Positions 43,251-55,139 of a stretch of 64,000 bases of DNA are shown here, in pieces. Source of the stretch: Phymorhynchus buccinoides (lineage: Eukaryota; Mollusca; Gastropoda; Neogastropoda; Raphitomidae). The stretch lies in contig CM065695.1 of the NCBI GenBank assembly GCA_017654935.2, positions 24,632,554 to 24,696,553 of the forward strand. The letters run 5' to 3'. The notes below the pieces were generated by a model that was not told where the DNA came from, did not search any database, and worked only from the letters and a program-made list of their open reading frames with translations. Position 1 is the first letter of the stretch, and each line of letters starts with the position of its first letter. The position numbers and the translations under genes are program-made.

Positions 43251-44372
43251 GCATGGGCAAGATGGATGGACTTGTTAAGTTATGCGTCTTAGTAAATGCT
43301 ACAAAAACACTTTATAATTACTATTTTTTAATCCACAATCAACAATAAAAATGTATGAATGAAAGAAAATATTCTGCACATTGAAAAGAGACAACAGAAG
43401 AACATAAAAATGCAACCATGTGCAGGGGTCAGTCATTCTGAAGAGGGTGGGGGTGGGGTGTTCAGTTGGGGTGAGGGTGGGGGGTCTGGGGGGTTGCCTC
43501 TGACTGACTGAGCCAGGAGAAGGGGGGCAGCTGCCACTTATATACTACCCACAACATTTGAAGAGATTTTCTGCAGCGGTTCTCATGATATTGTGAGGGC
43601 AGAAGCAAAACAACAGCAAAGAAGGTACAAAAATAACAAAACCTCACCATTCTGGAATGAAGTAGAGGGCTAATTTGAAAAGAATACAGCTATGTTCCAT
43701 CTTGTTGCAAGTCTCTCTCTCTCCTCTCTCCCTCTCTCTCTCTGATTGCACTGATGATGGTGTATTTGTTGGAACTAAGTCTTGAATATAAAAAAAATGT
43801 TTCTTTTCTACCTCGCATACTTTTTTGAAAGTTTGAATCGATTTACATGTACTTGTTTATTGCATTTTCTATTTATTTTCATGTTGGATGATGTCCCTAC
43901 AGCACTGTCCCCTTTGACATGGGCAGATGGCCCTCTCTCTCTCTCTCCCCTCCCGCTATTCCTATGCCACTGTAATATAAACATCTGGTACGGTTGAAAT
44001 GTAATGTCTTCCAAAATCAGTCCTGATTTAAAAATAATAATAAATACCTGTTATGAAATCAAGAGAATTATGCCAATCACGAACATAGTTATTTTGCAAT
44101 TCCTTTTTAATGCATTAAACATTCTTCGTGTATAAGCAAGAACAACAAAAATCAAACTTAACCCACATGAATTTATGTCATAAATTGTTCACAAATCACT
44201 ACAGATTGGACTGAGTGGTGTACAAAAACATTTTACTCCCTCTCTGTCTGTCTTATGCACTCTCTCACACACAGTCTGTTTCCATGTCTCTCACTTCATT
44301 CTTCCCCTTAAATCTCCTCCTCATAGTCCTACTCCCTCTCACTTTCGTGTTTCATCTCCCTAACCCTGTCCA
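43251..44372. other. no gene seen
   Basis: Contains a G-rich patch (43440-43490) and CT microsatellites at 43712-43742 and 43934-43950. TTTATT (AATAAA on the minus strand) at about 43855 and 43875 could serve the F-box gene 500 bp upstream on that strand. Confidence 0.4.
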
Positions 44373-45668
44373 CTAAGGAACGAACACAAAGGGACATTTG
44401 TGTTCCCGACACAGTTCCTCCATGCTCTGCACGCTGTCACTGTTCCTGATATAATCCTTGTGCGCCGTCACCTCTAGACGGACCAGCGGTGTCTCTGCCT
44501 TGATGGGATCAGCCAAAGGTGGGAACTGTTCAGACAGTACCGTAACCCGGCACTCAACGGTGAGTTCTGGGCAAGCCGATGTCAGCTGGCACCAGGCAGA
44601 TGATGACAATGAAGGGAACCGCCTCTGCATGTCCATGCTGTAGTCTTTGCGAAGCAGAATCAATTTCTTCAGCTGGCTGCGTTCCCCTGATGTATTTGAC
44701 AGTTCTAGCAAGAGTTCTTCACTGAGGTTATGGAGACTTAGCTGGAGTTTTTGTAAGTTTGGAAAGTCTGACACTAGCACTGCTGTTGGGGTCAGGGACC
44801 TGCGTGGACACACTTCGGAAAGTGTACTTTCGTACCAGATTTCAGGCAAGATCAATGTGCTCACCGACTGGCATATTGTCTTGCTCTTATTTGTGGCAGA
44901 ATACAAAGATTTCAGTGTGTCATCAAAGTAAAGACTGCTGTACACTTCCGGAGTGAGAGTGACGTGAGTGTTGGTTGTTAACAACTCCAAAATTTTTGCT
45001 CTTTCAATACTAGTAGGTTGAACAGGTTCAGGACAACCACAATCATCATTGGCATCTTGGGGCCCATATGGATTAAATCTAGGACTCCTCCTGCGAGGAC
45101 CACACCAATTTTTGGCTCGCTTTTTAATCATACTAGATGGCTCATTCAAAATATCGATCATATGACCTATACATTCAACCACAAGATTCACACGCTTTAG
45201 CACCCCTCTTTCCGCAAAGCTGTGGACCTTGTTCATGGACAAGGCAGTCAGGCTGAGCGATGGTAGTACCACTTCAACATTTCTGAAATGCTCTTCACAA
45301 TGCTGGATCATCATCTGTTCTGTGCGAAACCAATGTAGGCATTCATTTTTGCCAAAGAGCCGAACGGACACATTGGACCAAACGGATGTGGAATTCATTA
45401 TTCCGTTCATCCTGTGGCATGTGTTGGCCAGGCAACCTCTCTCTCGGATAGGCAGCATCTTGAAGACATGCCCCAGGATCTCGTCAGGTAGGATGCCCAG
45501 CGTGAGAGGAAGAGGGGACTCCAGGAGATTGTCACCTTCACCTCCACCACCAACAGCACTGTCAGAGATGCCAACATTGGAAGGTTGACAAGGTGGTGAT
45601 GATGATGATGATGGTGATGGTGGACGCCGAAAAAAGTAAGGAAAGTGCTTCCCGGTCCATATTAGCCT
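44373..45668 (-). CDS. F-box protein, LRR-type (FBXO33/39-like)
   Basis: The frame is open from just after a TGA at 45669-45671 to the stop at 44373, 431 codons; the first ATG is at 45458, inside the F-box. The F-box spans LTLGILPDEILGHVFKM, LPIRERGCLANTCHRMN and VWSNVSVRLFG, the SKP1-binding motif of SCF ubiquitin ligase adaptors. It is followed by leucine-rich, repeat-like segments (LQKLQLSLHNLSEELLLELS) likely to bind substrate. The C-terminus (LVRLEVTAHKDY to EELCREHKCPFVFVP) is reminiscent of FBXO39/FBXO33-type proteins; the assignment within the family is tentative. As the F-box begins before the first ATG, the start must be in an upstream exon or a non-obvious start. The Ser/Pro-rich stretch before the F-box is coded by a (CAT)n tract. 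The protein acts in cytosol or nucleus. Confidence 0.75.
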   Translation of the reverse strand, partial: RLIWTGKHFPYFFRRPPSPSSSSSPPCQPSNVGISDSAVGGGGEGDNLLESPLPLTLGILPDEILGHVFKMLPIRERGCLANTCHRMNGIMNSTSVWSNVSVRLFGKNECLHWFRTEQMMIQHCEEHFRNVEVVLPSLSLTALSMNKVHSFAERGVLKRVNLVVECIGHMIDILNEPSSMIKKRAKNWCGPRRRSPRFNPYGPQDANDDCGCPEPVQPTSIERAKILELLTTNTHVTLTPEVYSSLYFDDTLKSLYSATNKSKTICQSVSTLILPEIWYESTLSEVCPRRSLTPTAVLVSDFPNLQKLQLSLHNLSEELLLELSNTSGERSQLKKLILLRKDYSMDMQRRFPSLSSSAWCQLTSACPELTVECRVTVLSEQFPPLADPIKAETPLVRLEVTAHKDYIRNSDSVQSMEELCREHKCPFVFVP

Positions 45669-45747
45669 TCAGACTTCAGTTTCTGTGCGTACAAACACAA
45701 ATCCATAAGTTCAGGGTTAGATGTCTGGTTTCGTAGGTATGGCAGCT
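45662..45747 (-). CDS. short exon upstream of the F-box frame
   Basis: A strong acceptor, TTTTAATTTTCAG (AG at 45749-45748), is followed by LPYLRNQTSNPELMDLCLYA, then QKLKSEG and TAA at 45664-45662. The composition looks coding and the first codon is split after one base. The stop falls just before the F-box frame opens, in a different frame. It may be the terminal exon of another gene or the same F-box gene with a frameshift. No family is recognised. Confidence 0.4.
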
Positions 45748-45983
45748 CTGAAAATTAAAAGAGAGAGAAAAGAATTAGCTGAATTCTGAACAATGACCTC
45801 GGTGAAAATGATCACTTCAGCAATATTTTATCGAGACAATGTCACATACACACACACACACACTCTCCTCTCTCTCATGTATGTACACACACATGGGTGC
45901 ACCTCCCAAACAATGAAAAAAACACACTGAAAGGCTGGGGTCCATGGCCCCAGCAGGCCCCAATGGGATATAGGGTCAGAGGA

Positions 45984-46300
45984 AGAAGGGTTGCAGAGTG
46001 GTTTAGATGTTCGCCTGCCGATTTCAATACGTGTGACTGCAGCTTGAGTGACCCGGGTTCGAATGCTGGCCTCGCCGTTTCTTTCTAGTTCGACACAAAA
46101 ATCGAACTGTTGGTAAAATCAGGGGGAAATCCCACTGCCTGGTATGACCAAAGTGCTAACTACTTTCACAAGTCGGTCCCCCAACCCACCCACCCAAAAA
46201 AGTTTAAGCGCTGCGCTTGTGGCAATGCGCTCTCTGGGGGAGAGCAAGCCGAATTTCACAGCGATAAGTCTCTGTGACTAGAATATACTCAATACTAAAA
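45984..46300 (+). mobile_element. tRNA-derived SINE, family C
   Basis: The head has an A-box-like TTGCAGAGTGGTTTAGATGT and B box GGGTTCGAATG. The end, GCAAGCCGAATTTCACAGCG then CTCTGTGACTAGAATA, is related to the 3' part of family A (15229, 48918, 50141), while the middle differs. It looks like a family sharing a 3' domain with A. Confidence 0.75.
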
Positions 46301-46929
46301 CAAATAACAACATATGTACACATACACACAAAATGTTGAGGTTCAGGAGGGAAACATAATTATCAAAAAGACATTGTTGCCCTCTTCTCTTCTCTTTAGT
46401 TTTATTTCTGTGACGTAAGGTGTCCCGCGCAACCCACTTTCTACACACCCTCTACCCCCCCCCCCCTCCCACCCGCCACACACTTTACTATTCCACCCCG
46501 CCGCTTTAATTGCAATCGTGTGACATCACAGATTCACAGATTCAGGGTGGCATCTCTTTGATCTACGGTTTCCCTTCCAATCACGCGCTCTTGACAGGTA
46601 TCACGCACAGCTGTATGAATATTCGGCTTGTGATGATGACGTAATAGGCGCATGACTATAGCGTCGTCTCGTGACTACTACTACTACTAACCAATCATAG
46701 GCCCTTATAGATTTAAAAGCAAGTATGGAAATTAATAGTGAGAGGCAAAAACTTATAGCATTCTCTTCTAAAAACCTGGCTGAGTCAACACTGTAGGATC
46801 AAACCCTCTGCTGTTACCTGCCAGTAATACTATTACTAGTAGTATTAGCCAAACTCGTGAGTACTATTGAATGTGGCTTGGGTGTAATATACTTTGATTG
46901 AGATTTGTTTTTGTTTGATTCTATTTTTG
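46301..46929. other. no gene seen
   Basis: Includes a C-rich stretch (46440-46500) and AT-rich sequence. Nothing supported. Confidence 0.5.
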
Positions 46930-47527
46930 ATGTGTGAAAGTTCCTCCAAAAGGGATCGGCGAGTGCTGGGGTGAACTAGGCTTGCTCTACAAGAACCAGT
47001 GGAGAGTAGTTCTCAGTCATTCCGGTTGAGGCGCCGTGGGATGGCACGGCTCAGGCGTGGTCTCCTCGCAGATTCTGGTGTGGTGGCGTCTTGGCGGATT
47101 GAGAGTGATGTTGGCTTGATCATAGATTTTAATATAGCCGGTTACTGAATCATACCAGCTGATTCCAGTACCCCTTTTATGTTTTACTGATTTCGGTTTG
47201 ACAACTGAAACTATTGTTATTAGTGCTATTGTACAAGGGCAGCCTTCTAGCCGGTTGGGATCCACTAATCCCTGCTGGCTGAAGCCCATATCTCTAATCC
47301 ATAGAGATCTACACCCATGTTTTCCTGTGATCATCAGCAGGGCATTGTGGTCAGGACGTTCAAACCCTGACTCGTCAAGACGCCACCACACCAGAATCCG
47401 CGAGGAGATCACGCCTGAGCCGTGCCATCCCGCGACGCCTCAACCGGAACGACTGGGAACTACTCTCCACTGAAGAGCAAGCCTAGTCACCCCAGCACTC
47501 GCCGATCCCTACGGAGGAACTTCAACA
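46930..47527. repeat. ~600-bp fold-back element with ~165-bp arms
   Basis: The left arm (46930-47105) is the near-exact complement of the right arm (47365-47527), matching over GGATCGGCGAGTGCTGGGG, AGTAGTTC, GGATGGCACGGCTCAGGCGT and TGGTGTGGTGGCGTCTTG, with small indels. The ~260-bp centre is unique. Read outward on the plus strand the right arm has an open frame RRSRLSRAIPRRLNRNDWEL ending STEEQA and stop. The arms may therefore be two inverted copies of a retroelement terminus. Family unknown. Confidence 0.85.
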
Positions 47528-48917
47528 CAGCTATGAGCTAAGTCCCTAAGACAGTGCAAAGAACACTAACTGGAACCAAGGACACTTGATATTATTAGTG
47601 ACCCTTCCGGCTTGGGGCTAAACTTTTAAAAAGACAAAAGTCTTGTATATAAAAAAAATTAAAAACTATAATCCTTTCGGATTTCATTGTTTTTCATTCA
47701 TATTTTGTTTTGGCGCCATTGAGCTGCTTTATTCTTATTGTTGCATAATCTTATGCAGATTTTGTGAGTAAATAAAATACAAGTGTACAAATAATTCTGA
47801 ACCCTTTGGTCAGACTGATGAGAGTGGACGTTTTCTAATTTTCATGTAAAAACTTACTTCTCTCTGTCTGCCATTTAGAGCAAATCTACCACTTGTATTT
47901 CTTTCAATCATACGAGCCAGAACCCGGGCAAAAATATAAATTTATTAGATGAAAAGGGGCCGGGAAAGTTGCTCACCTCCCATACCCTAGAGAAGTGGGC
48001 TAAAGGAAAATTTTCTCATTGAAAATTTAACACTCTAAAAGTCTTCCCCTAGAGACTTAGCCTTTAGGTCATTCCCTCATCACATCTAATTTTGAGTCCC
48101 ACAAGCCTTTTCTTGTAATTGCGTTTCAAACCAATGCAGTGTCACTTGGGGGAGAGAGCTTTTGCCAGCTAATCAAACTCAACTTTATTATCCCTGATAA
48201 GAAAAATTGCAAGTGGCAACGACTGCTATTTTTACATCAAAACAAAACAAGACAAAACATTAATAAGCAAATAAAAATGCTAAACTTTAGATACAAAGAT
48301 ATAGGCCTACCTGCACATAATCAAACACCCACTAATATAAAGTAAAAAAACATGCTAAAATACAAAAACATTGCATACTATTATCATGTCTACACAAAAT
48401 CACACACAATAATATAGTTTCAAAAGCATTTTAAAAAGGAAACTGTAAAAAGTCACATCTTTAAAATGCGAAGCAGTTCATTAAAATAATACATGTTATA
48501 GAATTGTTTTTACAAATTCAAGTTAAGGTGAAATCTAGCTAGGACAACTATAAAACCATATATACACACAAAGACATATCCATATCCCTGTGCCCATGAA
48601 CATAAAATTAGACTAAACATCAAGCACATTCACACCTGTGATTGCACGCACGTGTACGCACGCGCACACACATGCATACACACTTGTCGATGTGCAGTTG
48701 CCTTTCCTTTTTGACAATTACAAAAAAGTTAACAAAAATTGAAACTAAACTATCATAATATATATATATATATATGAAAACTCCAAATTAGAATATTCAT
48801 ATAGAACAAAACTTTTGTTGACCAATGGGTGTGGCAGAAAGGGAAGGTAGGTGACACAGGTCACAAAAACATAAATGTCAGAATCTGTGCAGCACTCTGA
48901 TTGTGACATACCTAAGT
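47528..48917. other. no gene; possible LINE 3' remnant
   Basis: At 48165-48215 the complement reads CTTATCAGGGATAATAAAGT, reminiscent of LINE 3' ends, followed by A-rich sequence. (TA)n lies at 48757-48773. Nothing else recognised. Confidence 0.35.
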
Positions 48918-49032
48918 GAGAGTGGCAGTGGTAGTGCGTTCGCTTCGTGTCAAGTAAACCCGAGTTCGAACCTGGGTACAGGGGATTTTTTCCTCTCATT
49001 CTGCACTAGGCCTTTAACGGTCTGAACGTGGA

Positions 49033-49063
<31 letters not shown>

Positions 49064-49280
49064 CGTGTGCCCATGCACTTAGCACACGCTAAACCCAGTG
49101 GCAACGAAAAAGTTGTCATTTGGTATTACCCACCCACCCTCATCAATGACAAAACTCGCATGCAAACAAAGAAAAAAAAAAATTGGATGGCGCGCCTCTG
49201 GCTGCGACGCGCTCTCCAGGTGGGAGCAACCCAAATTTCACAGAGACGCCTCTGTGAATAAAGTACCTAATACCTAAAAT
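48918..49280 (+). mobile_element. tRNA-derived SINE, family A, full length
   Basis: It has an A-box-like GTGGCAGTGGTAGTGCGTTC, B box GAGTTCGAACC, the conserved body ATGAGACGATAAACCGAGGT and the 3' domain GCTGCGACGCGCTCTCCAGG then AATTTCACAGAGACGCCTCT. The end is TAAAGTACCTAATACC. It is complete and is the reference copy for 15229-15590 and 50141-50356. Confidence 0.85.
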
Positions 49281-49350
49281 ACAGAGTTATGAGTGTATCA
49301 AGCACATTCCAATGTCTCAATAATAGGACCATTTTATTCAGTTCTCACTC

Positions 49351-49975
49351 ATGAATGTACACCCAGCTACTGTACAATGGACTCAATTTGCCAACAGAAG
49401 ATGGGCATCTAGACTGTCCACCTTCTACTGGTATCACTGGGGAGACGTCTTCATCGGCAATGCTGAATGGGGTCACCCCCTACCGCCCATCCCACAACCC
49501 GCCAAGACAGTCAGTTACACCCATCAAACTCCCAATTCCTTCTTCCCCAAGACCATTCGAGACTGGAACTCCCTGACCCCAGAAATCATCCAGTCCCCCA
49601 CGCTCAGCTCCTTCATCTCGAGGGTGCTGAAGCAGTCTGTATAAGCTCATACCGACACCCACCCCCCCTCTCCCCCTCTCCCACCCCCTCCCCCCCCGAC
49701 TCCTCCCACAGCTTCTCCTTCTCTCTCTTTTTTTATGTCTTTATGATTTATTCCTTTTCCGTGCGGGGCCAGGTGTTCTCGGACTAGCTGGGGGTGCATG
49801 GCCCAACATGCTCTCTTATCTATCTAGGCTCTGGTTGTTGTTGTTTTGGTGGGTTTTTTGTTGTTGTTGTTGGGTGTTTTTTCTCCCCGCGCAGCGATTT
49901 TTCTTTGACCCCAATATATGTCAGTTATTGCCGGTTACCGGGCAGGTGGACATCATTGGTAGAAGAAGAAACTAT
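49351..49975 (+). pseudogene. 5'-truncated LINE: RT C-terminus, 3'UTR and GAAGAAG tail
   Basis: The frame to 49644 ends NSFFPKTIRDWNSLTPEII, then SSFISRVLKQSV and a stop. This is the same C-terminal block as at 19813-20258. A C/T-rich 3'UTR follows and the element stops in GGTAGAAGAAGAAAC near 49975. Palm and endonuclease are absent. Confidence 0.75.
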
Positions 49976-50140
49976 CCTTCATTCTGGCAAAACACGTTAT
50001 TGGAAGTTTTCTTTTCTTGGACCTTTGGAGATAGGAACTCCTTTCAACCTGAGGCAGTGACATAGCTTCGGAGGGCTTCAAATCCAGGATGTAAACAAAG
50101 GGAACATTAGGTTAGCTTAGGTTAGGAGCATTATACTATA

Positions 50141-50356
50141 TAGTCACAGAGGCATCTCTGTGAAATTCGGTTTGCTCCCACCTGGAGAGCGCGTCGCAGC
50201 CAGAGGCGCGCCACCCAATATTTTTTTAACCAAAATTTGGCACTGATTTTTAACTGATTGATTTTTGTGTGACATGATGAGGAAGGAAGGGATGGGGGGG
50301 GTAAATTTTGACCAAATGACAACTTTTTCGTTGCCACTGGGTTTAACGTGTGTTAA
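50141..50356 (-). mobile_element. tRNA-derived SINE, family A, 5'-truncated
   Basis: On the minus strand this is the 3' two thirds of family A: from GTTAAACCCAGTGGCAACGA to the CACAGAGATGCCTCTGTGA end. The tRNA head is missing. Confidence 0.8.
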
Positions 50357-50365
50357 CGGTACATG

Positions 50366-52132
50366 CAAGACTTTTTTCAAAGTGCTTTTAGCTTAAAGCT
50401 CTTTCATTCCTACCAGCAGCTTGTGTTGCTCTATAGCAGCTATTCTGAGAGCTTGGCTTCATAGAGCTGCTGTCTCTCAATTCCTGGATTTCCAGAGTGA
50501 GTGAAAGTGTGAAAAGGGGTGCTTGTGTTATTGTGTATCTTCTTCTTCTTCTTCCTATTACTGGACTGGGCCTCCTGCGTTTCAATCCAACTTGGTACGC
50601 GACTGACAGATAGTGTGTGCTCTCAATGCCTAATTATTAAAACAAAAACTTGAATAACAAATTAGGATCCATCACTAAAACTTGAGGTTAAAACTATACA
50701 CACTGGTCCACTGGGAGATCAGCAGATGGAGGCCTGGTGGCTGATGTAAATGCCACCTAGGCCGGCCCTGAATGCATCAGGACAGATGGTTTCAGTCAGG
50801 TAGCTAAGGTATATTGCCGTGGGATATTCACCGGTCTGGCTTATTAACTTTGGAAAACCTCTTTTGGCTATTAAGTGTGATAATTGACAGAGAAAACAGA
50901 AGGGTGGGACTGCGAGTAAAGCCGTTATTCAAGTAAAGTTGCTCACAGAAACGAGAGTTACAAGAAGACTCAGTGGAAATGAGGGGGGACAAAAAGCTGG
51001 TATATTTACAGAAATCAAAGAGTTAAACAAAGTCGGACCCAAAATGCGTAAATCAGGCTAAAAATTGCGCCACGTCATAAATTTTAGATTGATCAACTGA
51101 TGTAAAAAGAGTGCATATTTTGTTCTGAGTTTAAGAAGTGGGCTCACCCCCACTTAGCAATTTAAAGAACTTTTTCCACTACTTGTTAGAATTTTAAAGA
51201 AGTGACAGAAAATAAGACAGACAATAATTGATCACTGCACTTTCCGTGCTTAACAAGCACCGAGTGCTGGAAGTTTGATGCCCCGATGACTTAGGAGCTG
51301 ATATTTTGCTTCTTTGATTGCGACACTGTAAAGTTTGCGTTTCGCCATACACAGCAAAACAATGTCTTTGCTATCCGATCATATTCCAACCACTGGAACT
51401 CCTTCAGTCATTTAGGTTTTTTACAGAACTTCTTGGTGCTTGTCGATTTTTCTGCTGTTGGTTGTGACTCCCCTTGGGTTTGACAGTCATTATGATCATT
51501 ATGATCTTCTTCACGTTTTCTTTTCAAACTGCCTGATTGCACTCAGCCACGCTTTCATCGCCATCTTGTCAGAAGGCTACTGCAATCTATAAACAATTTT
51601 TTGTCTAATGACTACCAGAACTTTTCTTGTATTTTTTTCCTTTCCAGAGTTATGAGCATTTAAATTTAGTAGGGCGAGTGTCGGCCATTTTGAGAAAACA
51701 CAGTGTAAAGTCTAGTCTCCCGTGCTGAAGAAAATGCATTGACCTACTCGTTCTTAAAACACTTATAAGATCATTTAGAGACCATATTAAAGATTATCCT
51801 TTATAAATATGAAAGATAAGATGTCAGAGAACACAAAAATACACAAAAGCCTGTTGTGAGAAACTAGCCCAGCGACTACTTAATGTTCCTTTCGTGGTGC
51901 TGGGTCTTACTATCTAGTATAAGAGTCTGAGCTATTTTCAAAGCAAAGATCAGTGGCATTGCAAAATTTAAATCTATGAATAAGGTTTCATATCCACAAT
52001 GACAATCAATACCCCAACCCAACCCCGCAACAACTAAAAAACAGACATTTTTGTTTTGCTTCATGCACCCATACTTTTTCCACCCCCACCCCACACACAC
52101 CGACCCTATATAGATACCTTGTTTCCCTTTTC
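50366..52132. other. no gene seen
   Basis: A TCTTCTTCTTCTTC tract at 50539-50553 may be the tail of a minus-strand SINE or LINE. The remaining 1.5 kb is unique sequence without a convincing exon. Confidence 0.5.
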
Positions 52133-54085
52133 TCCCTCAACCAACAACAACAACATACAGTATTTATACGGCGCTGAATCTTCATATAAAATCAAATCAA
52201 AGCGCACACACACGTTAGCATTCATAACGCATTCAAACAAAAATGCAATACAAAGCAAACACACACGTATGACATAAATGGTATACAGCAGAAACAGACC
52301 TAAAGGCAAGAGAGAGAGAAGAGAGTGGAGCCTCAATGGGGGAGGGGGGAACAGGTGGGTTTTGAGGTTAAATTTGAAAGCAGAGAGGGTCGGTCGCTGA
52401 CGGAGGGAAAGAGGAAGTTTGTTCCAAGATGTCGGTCCTGAGACAGCAAAAGAGCGCCGACCAACAGTTGAAAGCCTATACGTAGGGATCTGGAGAGAAA
52501 GAGGGTCAGAAACTGAACGTAATGTGCTAGCTGGCGTATAAATGGAAATATTATCGCAGAGGTAAGATGGAGCAGCTTTATGGATAGATTTATAGCAAAG
52601 TGTGCTTAATTTATACTCAATTCTGTCTGCGACAGGAAGCCAGTGCAAAGAATGGAGAAGAGGGCTAACATGGTTGAACTTTTTCTTCCTAAGGACAAGA
52701 CGAGCAGCTGTGTTTTGAATACGCTGGAAACAAGATGGAGAAGAGACAGATAGGCCAGAAAGGAGAGCATTACAGTAGTCAAGACGAGATAGGATGAGGG
52801 AAGTGACAAGTTTTGCTGTGGTTTCATCTGAGAGATATTTACGAATATAGACAATGCGATGAATTTGATAGTAGCAGGACTGACAGGTCTGAGTCAGGAA
52901 ACTCTGCATGGAAAGAGTATTGTCCAAAGTGACACCTAAATTTTTGACAGAGTCTGAGAGGGGAATGATATTGTTACCCAGTTGGATTGACTCTATGGAA
53001 ACAGAGGCTTTTTTGTTTTTACAAGTACAAGCATTGCTTCGTTTTTTTCACCATTTAATTGAAGTTTATTTTGAACCATCCAATTTTGAATATCAATATA
53101 GCAGTTGTTACTTTCTGTAAGAATGGAATCTAGATCTTCAGGGGTTGTACTGTTTTGGAGTTGTGAGTCATCTGCATAGAAGTGATGTTTATTGTTGTGC
53201 TGGTCGATGACATTGGCAAGAGGTAACGTATACAAAGTAAACAAGACAGGACCAAGCACAGACCCCTGAGGAATTCCACAAGAAAGCCTAACCTGTTCAG
53301 ACTGACGACCATTGACCAGAACTGATTGAAAACGATCAGAGAGGTAAGAGGAAAACCAAGAAAGAGCAGGGCCCATTAATTCCAAAAGTATGTTCAAGAC
53401 GAGACAGAAGAATGGAGTGGTCTATGGTGTCAAAGGCAGCAGAGAGATCAAGAAGCGTCAAAAGAGAGATCTGACCAGCATCAGAAGCAAGTAGGAGGTC
53501 ATTGACGATTTGAACAAGGGCTGTTTCAGTACTGTGGTTGGCTCTATAGGCAGACTGATAAGGATGGTGAAGATTGTTGGAGGATAGATGATCATTAAGT
53601 TGTTTCAGAACAGTCTTCTCTAGGAGTTTGGAGAGAAACGGGAGGTTAAATACAGGTCTGTAGTTTTTCAGATTATTGGGATCCAGATTGTTCTTCTTGA
53701 GAAGGGGCCTTACAAGAGCGGTTTTGAAAGCAGAAGGGAACACACCTGAAACTAAAGAAGAACTGATGATGGTGGTGATTGATGGCAGAATGTGTTGATA
53801 GATTTGTGAGAAAGGAGAGGCTGGGATGGGGTCAAAATCACATGATTTAAAATGCATTTCTTTCAGAGTAGAAAGAACTTCGGTCTCAGACACCGGCTTG
53901 AAAGCGAGAAGGGGGACATCAGTGAACGATGGGTCTGGAATAGTTGGTTGAAAAGGCATGGAGTCGATTTTTGATCGTAGATCGATAATCTTGGTGGAGA
54001 AGAAGGAGGAAAATGTTTCTGGCAGTTTGTCAGGACTGATATTTGATGGCAGAGGACTTGATTTCTTAGTGCCTATAGGACTAGG
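52133..54085 (-). pseudogene. L2-like LINE reverse transcriptase, frameshifted and 5'-truncated
   Basis: Three minus-strand frames join into one polymerase. The 53959-53336 part has LKNYRPVFNLPFLSKLLEKT, YQSAYRANHSTETALV and LLDLSAAFDTIDHSILL. The 53397-52993 part has LSCGIPQGSVLGPVLFTLYT and the catalytic HFYADDSQLQNS. The 52927-52106 part has LDYCNALLSG, QNTAARLVLRKKK and FAVSGPTSWNKLPLSLRQ. One frameshift lies near 53380 and another near 52990-53010 in a T-rich stretch. The upstream part before the first ATG (to about 54085) still reads PETFSSFFSTKIIDLR. No endonuclease is present. The 3' end (about 52133) carries repeated TTG units. It is clearly related to the intact LINE at 22206-25464. 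Confidence 0.88.
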
Positions 54086-55139
54086 AGATCAGACAAGGTG
54101 GAAAGCATGACCTTTGTTGTGCTAGCAACCACATAAACGCTGATCATATGATCTGAGCAGCTCTGTTCTTAGCTACAGTTTCTGCCTGGAAGTCCCCCAC
54201 ATGTATAACACCAACAGAATCATCAAAATGATGATGGTGGTTGTGACTGTCATAAAATCTCAATGCTTCTAAAACTTCAAAGCATAAATCACAATAACCC
54301 TCACCTAGTTTAACAGGCTGAAAATCTCTTTATTTTCCAACGAAGAATAATACCTGTTGTCCACGATGTTGATCGATGGTGGGTGCTGAAGGATCTAGAA
54401 GTCTCCCTTGCACAAGCATGTGTCGCGTTAACAGGAAAAGGAAGCTAACAGAACAGGAAATGTAAAATTGTGGAACATTGCGTAGGCAATTTAAAAAGAC
54501 GAATTTATAATAATTTCCTGAGCTTCTCTTTTGAAGTAAACACACATTAAAATTGAAATCAATACCAAAATCAAATAATCTTAATTGTTCCTGTCTCCCC
54601 CCCCCCCCCCTCCCCCTTCCTTTTACAAAATATTTTGTTTACATGTACTAAAAAAATATGTTAGGGGACGTATTAGTATATCCCCCTCCCCAGTTTTCTT
54701 TTTTTCTTGTCCGTTAGTGTGTGTGTGTTATATGTGTGTGTGTGGTGTGTGTGTCTTACACGGGTTAAAGATCCAGATTGGTCTTGCTTGATAGCTGCGA
54801 AATAAAGGCCTTATGCTACTCATCCACCCCCCTCTTCCCCTAAGACTATATCACTTTCTAAAGTAGTTATAAATTCCATTCTGTACATTATTACTTCACT
54901 CTTCTATATATGCCTTCCTTGCTCGTCGACCTTTTCTGCTTTGCCACTAAAGTGGCGCGCAGAATTTCAATGGATGAAACTGGTTGCATAAGCGGAAAGA
55001 AGAAGAATATATAAAGTTGCACCAATATTTCCGAAATTTCCGGCAATCAAAATTCGTATCTGCCAGAATAGCGTTGCCTCCTCTGCTATCGGTAAGTCGT
55101 GGTGGACACAATTTACTAAGAGATAGTCGTGTTTATATC
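54086..55139. other. no gene seen
   Basis: A C run at 54597-54612, (GT)n at 54716-54753 and a GGAAAGAAGAAGAAT tail-like word at 54996 (possible retroelement end). No gene. Confidence 0.5.

Noticed and set aside
47695..47725. TGGCGCC as a retroviral-type primer-binding site marking an LTR
   Set aside because: Only a 7-bp match was seen, without a paired LTR, TG...CA ends or gag/pol sequence.
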